A DNA stretch of 26,732 nt, from positions 1 to 26,732 of the forward strand of contig JAHIKO010000051.1 of assembly GCA_018897535.1 (NCBI GenBank), read 5' to 3'. This stretch comes from Candidatus Dependentiae bacterium. Its GTDB lineage: Bacteria; Babelota; Babeliae; Babelales; UASB340. Position numbers and translations under genes: made by a program. Under the pieces are notes generated by a model, which did not search any database, was not told where the DNA came from, and saw only the letters and a program-made list of their open reading frames with translations. Below, piece by piece: positions 23,108 to 26,732 of this stretch (its first letter is position 1; every line of letters begins with the position of its first letter).

Positions 23108-23674
23108 ATGCATTTATCTTTAAAAGAAAATTTGTGGCGGCCTTTTGGCCGCTTTATGATTTTGGTTTTAACTTTGCTAACTTTATCATCATGTGGTAAG
23201 CATAAATCTAAAAATAGTTCTATTATTGCTTTGGATGTTATACCTAAATCTGAATTAATTATTACCGATGCGTTGGTGAATCAGGCTAAATATTCATATA
23301 TGCCTGTACCTATTGGTTTTGATCTTATTGATCAAGCTGAAAATGATGTTTATTTGTTTGAAAATAAAACTGATTTTTTAGCTTATCATGGTGAATCGGG
23401 AATTGTAGATCTTTTGATATTTTATAAAAAAAATTTAGAGCGCGATGGTTGGAAGATTAGCGATTTATCAAATGAATATGAAGGTTTGTTAATTTGTGAT
23501 AAACCTAAAAAACAGGTTGTAATTTCTATAAGATCTCTTGATGATAAAAAAACTAAATTGTGTTTATTTATTAAGAATAATTTTGAGCAGGCACTTAAGA
23601 TTGGATCTAGTGTTGATATGATTAATTCTAAGCCTGTAAATGATTCTGATTTTAACGGATTTAAAAAAGGGTAA
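23108..23674 (+). CDS. Predicted lipoprotein of unknown function
   Basis: The N terminus is a lipoprotein signal: charged start (M-H-L-S-L-K-E-N, then W-R-P-F-G-R), hydrophobic core (M-I-L-V-L-T-L-L-T-L) and lipobox L-S-S-C with the lipidated Cys near residue 29. The mature domain starts near Y-M-P-V-P-I-G-F-D-L-I and contains L-I-F-Y-K-K-N-L-E-R-D-G-W-K-I, a pattern common in small envelope proteins where a strand-helix unit ends in 'GW'. I do not recognise a named family. The start could be the ATG at 23108 or the TTG at 23102; a later ATG (23156) would lose the basic region. No good ribosome site is visible. It follows rplS by 14 bases. Confidence 0.7.
   Translation: MHLSLKENLWRPFGRFMILVLTLLTLSSCGKHKSKNSSIIALDVIPKSELIITDALVNQAKYSYMPVPIGFDLIDQAENDVYLFENKTDFLAYHGESGIVDLLIFYKKNLERDGWKISDLSNEYEGLLICDKPKKQVVISIRSLDDKKTKLCLFIKNNFEQALKIGSSVDMINSKPVNDSDFNGFKKG
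23137..23152 (+). terminator. GC-rich hairpin after rplS, inside the lipoprotein signal-peptide codons
   Basis: GCGGCC (23137-23142) and GGCCGC (23147-23152) form a 6-bp all-GC stem with a TTTT loop, preceded by A-rich and followed by T-rich sequence (TTTATGATTTT). It starts 43 bases after the rplS stop. It is the most GC-rich short stretch I noticed in this area. It may end or attenuate the rplS transcript while coding for W-R-P-F-G-R. Confidence 0.5.
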
Positions 23675-23680
23675 CATTAT

Positions 23681-23866
23681 ATGTTTATTATATTGAAGGC
23701 CGCTTTTTTGTTTATTTCTATTGTAGTAGTATTACCTATTGTTTTCTTTTTGTTAATTAATCTATTTGGAAAATCTTTTTGTTTGACTATAGACTCCAAT
23801 TCATGGCTTGCAAAGACCAAAGTTAAATGGATAAAGTCCTTGCTTAAAAAAACTAATTTGATTTAA
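23681..23866 (+). CDS. Small membrane protein (61 aa)
   Basis: One long hydrophobic segment (about residues 4-29, with A-F-L-F-I-S-I-V-V-V-L-P-I-V-F-F-L-L-I) is followed by a basic cytoplasm-like tail (K-T-K-V-K-W-I-K-S-L-L-K-K). It starts 6 bases after the lipoprotein stop with GGG nearby, suggesting the same transcript. Family unknown. Its shortness and simple composition make a chance frame possible, but the tight spacing and plausible start favour a real gene. Confidence 0.5.
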   Translation: MFIILKAAFLFISIVVVLPIVFFLLINLFGKSFCLTIDSNSWLAKTKVKWIKSLLKKTNLI

Positions 23867-23880
23867 TTTTTCAAATTTTT
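23855..23880. terminator. Weak hairpin between convergent genes
   Basis: AATTTGA (23855-23861) pairs with TCAAATT (23871-23877) around a 9-base loop, followed by T's on the plus strand. It lies in the 12-base gap between convergent stops and overlaps the end of the small membrane protein gene. The all-A/T composition makes it weak. Confidence 0.3.
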
Positions 23881-25042
23881 AATCGTTAATTTCTACATTA
23901 TCTTTATTTGCTAAAATTAGTTCACAGTTTAAAAATAGTTCATTTATTTGTTTTATTTTTTCTTCATCATTTAATACAGAACCAAAATATATAATTCTTT
24001 TTCCAATTATATCTCCGGATTTAATATTTTCTTTGTTTTTACCAAAACGGTTATTAAAATCGATGGTTCTGTTTGCATATGGTTTTTCAGAACCTATAGA
24101 TTCTTGTAATTTTTGATTTTCTAAAGACAATAAAACATGTTTTATTGTCTTTGTTTTAGTATCAGCCAAAAATACAAAATCTCCGGTTTCTAATTCTTTA
24201 CCTGAATTTAATTTATTACAAAATTTATATAGCTCTACTGAATTTCTTGGAATTGCCAATCCACAGCACCTGTAGAGTAAATTAACAAACCCGGAACAAT
24301 CAACACTTGTTTGATAGCAAGAATTTTCAGAGTATGGTGTTCTTCCACCCCATGCATATGGCATTCCTAAAAATTCTGATGCAATTTTTTTAATATTTTT
24401 TCGAATATTTGCAATTTTTGGTATTGATTTAAATGGCTTTTTAAAATGTTGCATAATGTTTTTTGAATATATGTATATTTTATCTTTTGTTGAGCTAACA
24501 GTAATTTTTTCTGGTGAAAATTTTTTAGTTGATACTCCAATAAAATTTAATCTGGTGCCAATTGGAATGGCTATTAAAAAGTCTTTATTTTTTGAATAAA
24601 TTGGACACCACGGTTTTGTTATGGTTATAAAATTATTTTTTTTTATATTATCATAAATATCATAATTGCAGTCGCTAATTCTAATAGAATCTTTTTTTTT
24701 AATCCATCCAGTTAGAGGTGTTAAATTGGCATTGAACTGTTCCAAACAGTAAACAAATATCCATTTTTCGTGATTAAATTTTTGTTTTTTATTTTCAAAG
24801 AACACATATTCGCCAAATAATAGTTGGGATTCTATTTCCGGTGAATCAGTTGATAATATCGGATATTCTTGTTTGAAATTATTTTTTGTAGGTTTTTTTT
24901 GTAAGTTGGTAAATGGCACACAAACTTGTCTTATGCTTATTTCTATATTATTTGAAAAAGTTGAGCTGCTAGGCATCATACAATTTATTGATACAAATAT
25001 TAGATTAATTGAGATTATTTTAATAAAAATTATTTTCTTCAT
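23879..25042 (-). CDS. Secreted NlpC/P60 cell-wall peptidase with N-terminal SH3-like domains
   Basis: A 387-residue exported enzyme, likely a gamma-D-glutamyl-diaminopimelate endopeptidase acting on peptidoglycan or muropeptides. It has a signal segment (about 1-20), then two SH3-like regions (about 35-120 and 135-195, with G-W-I-K-K-K-D after the first). The NlpC/P60 domain runs from about 215: M-P-Y-A-W-G-G-R-T-P-Y, catalytic Cys249 in V-D-C-S-G-F-V-N, L-A-I-P-R-N-S, E-T-G-D-F-V-F-L and His302 in K-H-V-L-L. This order resembles YkfC-type proteins used in turnover or recycling. The Cys at 21 does not sit in a good lipobox. A GGGG ribosome site lies 7 bases before the ATG. It is divergent from the photolyase gene. 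Confidence 0.88.
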   Translation of the reverse strand: MKKIIFIKIISINLIFVSINCMMPSSSTFSNNIEISIRQVCVPFTNLQKKPTKNNFKQEYPILSTDSPEIESQLLFGEYVFFENKKQKFNHEKWIFVYCLEQFNANLTPLTGWIKKKDSIRISDCNYDIYDNIKKNNFITITKPWCPIYSKNKDFLIAIPIGTRLNFIGVSTKKFSPEKITVSSTKDKIYIYSKNIMQHFKKPFKSIPKIANIRKNIKKIASEFLGMPYAWGGRTPYSENSCYQTSVDCSGFVNLLYRCCGLAIPRNSVELYKFCNKLNSGKELETGDFVFLADTKTKTIKHVLLSLENQKLQESIGSEKPYANRTIDFNNRFGKNKENIKSGDIIGKRIIYFGSVLNDEEKIKQINELFLNCELILANKDNVEIND

Positions 25043-25116
25043 ATTCCATCCCCAAAAGAGTTAAAATTATTTTTCATAATTATTTTTGCTGTAATTATAT
25101 AGAAAGAGAGCTTAAT

Positions 25117-26337
25117 TTGAAAGAAAATATTAAAAAAAGATCGATTTGTTTTATATTTCGTAATGATTTACGATTGAATGATAATTTAGGATTGATAGAA
25201 GCATTAAAAACAAAAAGTAATGTTTTACCGTTATATTTGGCTGAAAATTTGAATTTATTTTGTAAAAATAATTATAATAATCAGCAATTTATAGTTGAAT
25301 CATTAATAGATCTTGATTTACAGCTTGATAAATTTGGTTCCAAACTTTTAATAATAAAAAATATTAAAGACTTAGAATCTATTATAAATGAATATAATAT
25401 TAAAGCTTTTTATATTAATAAATTGTATCATCCATTGCATCTAAAACAAGAATTAGAAATTTTAAAATTATGTAAAAAAAATAATTTAGAATTTAAATCG
25501 TTACATGATTTTTTGTTACATGATCTAGACGTAAACAAAAAAATATATAAAGTTTATACTCCATTTTTAATTTTTTTTTCAAAAAAACAAATTTTGGTTA
25601 CTCAGAAAAATAATTATAAAAATTATTTTTCTAAAAAATATATCAAAAATCATTTATTGCTAAAAAATATATTAAATAAAAAAAATAAAAATTTACATAA
25701 ACATGGTGGATCATCAAATGCTTTAAAGATAATTAAAAATATAAAAAATTATAAAAACTATAAAGATGAGCGAGATATTCCTGCAATCGATGGAACTACT
25801 AAGCTATCTGCTTATATAAATGTTGGAGCCATATCTATAAGAACAGTTTATCATGAAATTGTAAAAGAATTTGGTAATAATCATGAAATAATACGACAAC
25901 TTTATTGGCGTGAATTTTATTATCAGCTTTATTACGGTATGCCGGAATTATTTAATTCGGTATTAAGACCAAGAAATATTAAATGGAAACAAGATAAGAT
26001 TTTTTTAAATTCGTGGAAAAATGCTAAAACGGGAATTGAACTTGTGGATGCTGGAATGAAAGAATTAAATGTTTCAGGATTTATGCATAATAGAATTAGA
26101 ATGTTAACCGCAAACTATTTAGCTTTAAAAAAATGGATTAATTGGGAATTAGGTGAAAAATATTTTGCTGAAAAACTTACTGATTATGATCCCATATTAA
26201 ATAATGGGAATTGGCAGTATATGGCTCAGGTTGGTGCAAATATGGCCCCTTTTCCAAGGGTATTAAATCCTGAATTGCAACAAAAAAAGTTTGATAAACA
26301 AAAAATTTATATAAAAAAGTGGTTAACTAAAGATTAA
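25117..26337 (+). CDS. phr: Deoxyribodipyrimidine photolyase (cryptochrome/photolyase family)
   Basis: Uses light and FAD to reverse cyclobutane pyrimidine dimers in DNA. The 406 residues are shorter than the usual ~470 but contain both domains: the N-terminal antenna domain (I-F-R-N-D-L-R-L-N-D-N) and the FAD domain with G-T-T-K-L-S-A-Y-I-N-V-G-A-I-S, Q-L-Y-W-R-E-F-Y-Y, G-F-M-H-N-R-I-R-M, L-N-N-G-N-W-Q-Y-M-A and R-V-L-N-P. The second Trp of the usual W-Q-W is Tyr. Codon use is strongly A/T, with many Asn and Lys. The start is a TTG with GAGAG about 8 bases upstream. Its stop overlaps the stop of murC on the other strand. Confidence 0.93.
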   Translation: MKENIKKRSICFIFRNDLRLNDNLGLIEALKTKSNVLPLYLAENLNLFCKNNYNNQQFIVESLIDLDLQLDKFGSKLLIIKNIKDLESIINEYNIKAFYINKLYHPLHLKQELEILKLCKKNNLEFKSLHDFLLHDLDVNKKIYKVYTPFLIFFSKKQILVTQKNNYKNYFSKKYIKNHLLLKNILNKKNKNLHKHGGSSNALKIIKNIKNYKNYKDERDIPAIDGTTKLSAYINVGAISIRTVYHEIVKEFGNNHEIIRQLYWREFYYQLYYGMPELFNSVLRPRNIKWKQDKIFLNSWKNAKTGIELVDAGMKELNVSGFMHNRIRMLTANYLALKKWINWELGEKYFAEKLTDYDPILNNGNWQYMAQVGANMAPFPRVLNPELQQKKFDKQKIYIKKWLTKD

Positions 26338-26732
26338 GATTTTAATGCAGCTAATTCTTCAGCTATTTCGTTAACTTTTCCGGCACCTATTGTAAGTAAT
26401 AAATCATTTGGTTGTAATATATTTTTTACATCTTGAGTTATTTCATTATATGTTGGGTAGTAAATTACTTTTAAATTGGGGCACATATTTTGAATATCTT
26501 GAGCAAGTTTTTTACTGGTTATTCCATCTATAGGTGTTTCACTTGCAGGGTAAATATCCGTGACATATAGTGTTTTAATATTTTTATTATCAATAAAAAT
26601 TTGAACAAAATCACTCCAAAGTTTTTGCGTTCTTGTATATCTGTGTGGTTGGAATATAACATGTAGATCATTTTTGGCTTTTTTTTGGGCTACAAGAAGC
26701 GTACTGTTAATTTCTGTCGGATGGTGACCATA
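26334..26732 (-). CDS. murC: UDP-N-acetylmuramate--L-alanine ligase, C-terminal part (runs off the right edge)
   Basis: Adds L-Ala to UDP-MurNAc, the first peptide step of peptidoglycan synthesis. The 132 residues visible on the minus strand begin Y-G-H-H-P-T-E-I-N-S-T-L and continue V-I-F-Q-P-H-R-Y-T-R-T, D-I-Y-P-A-S-E-T-P-I and L-L-L-T-I-G-A-G-K-V. This is the classic C-terminal domain of MurC, where Y-G-H-H-P and F-Q-P-H-R-Y-T-R are near-invariant. The ATP-binding and N-terminal domains lie beyond 26732. The gene ends in a TTAA shared with the photolyase stop. With dapF it indicates peptidoglycan synthesis. Confidence 0.94.
   Translation of the reverse strand, partial: YGHHPTEINSTLLVAQKKAKNDLHVIFQPHRYTRTQKLWSDFVQIFIDNKNIKTLYVTDIYPASETPIDGITSKKLAQDIQNMCPNLKVIYYPTYNEITQDVKNILQPNDLLLTIGAGKVNEIAEELAALKS

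Noticed and set aside
23156..23674. Starting the lipoprotein at the later ATG so that the GC hairpin is purely intergenic
   Set aside because: That start would remove the basic residues before the hydrophobic core and leave no ribosome site, so the upstream start is more likely; kept as an alternative in the finding.
1..26732. CRISPR arrays, insertion sequences, toxin-antitoxin pairs or phage genes
   Set aside because: Looked for direct repeats with spacers, transposase motifs and small paired genes; none seen.

Overview
The window is a very AT-rich (roughly 70% A+T by eye), gene-dense bacterial chromosome segment with genes on both strands, many overlapping or only a few bases apart. The cell is a diderm: it has a Kdo-pathway isomerase (KdsD), an outer-membrane barrel-like protein ending in Phe, a lipoprotein with a lipobox, type IV prepilin processing and peptidoglycan genes (DapF, MurC). 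A small-genome style, a secreted ankyrin-like protein, several exported proteins of unknown role and secreted cysteine-peptidase-like enzymes suggest a host-associated lineage. My best guess is candidate phylum Dependentiae (TM6), but this is an inference from overall character, not a proven placement.

Layout. 1-4569 (minus): a cysteine synthase-like enzyme and diaminopimelate epimerase, then an NhaC-family antiporter, an amino-acid ABC binding protein and the start of its permease, which runs off the left edge. 4660-8001: gltX (plus), a small hypothetical (minus) and an exported putative outer-membrane protein (plus). 8104-9696 (plus): rpsU, rbfA and kdsD, tightly packed. 9702-13745: a secreted protein with a Cys-His-Asp triad (minus), prepilin peptidase (plus), a type IV pilin-like protein (minus), then nrnA and tsaC (minus). 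13954-15642 (plus): a degenerate FolC/Mur-ligase homologue and a tiny exported protein. 15656-17659 (minus): galU and pheS. 17823-23866 (plus): a secreted ankyrin-like protein, tRNA-Phe(GAA), ffh, rpsP, khpA, a fused trmD and rplS, then a lipoprotein and a small membrane protein. 23879-26732: a secreted NlpC/P60 enzyme (minus), a photolyase (plus) and the 3' end of murC (minus).

How the genes work together. The core is translation and its support: GltX, PheS, tRNA-Phe, S21, S16, L19, RbfA, TsaC, TrmD, KhpA and Ffh. Envelope building is next (KdsD, GalU, DapF, MurC, NlpC/P60), followed by import and ion balance (ABC uptake, NhaC antiporter) and surface or secreted proteins.

Most notable observations: (i) a textbook intrinsic-terminator hairpin lying inside the first codons of rbfA just after rpsU, and a second strong hairpin inside the signal-peptide codons of the lipoprotein just after rplS; (ii) a FolC homologue lacking both the Mg-binding His and the carbamylated Lys of the family; (iii) a TrmD fused to a second SPOUT methyltransferase domain (Tm1570 type), in an operon without rimM; (iv) a palindromic element that supplies the C-terminal tail of the cysteine synthase-like protein; (v) poly-G ribosome binding sites on several exported-protein genes. 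No CRISPR array, insertion sequence, rRNA or recognisable defence system was seen.
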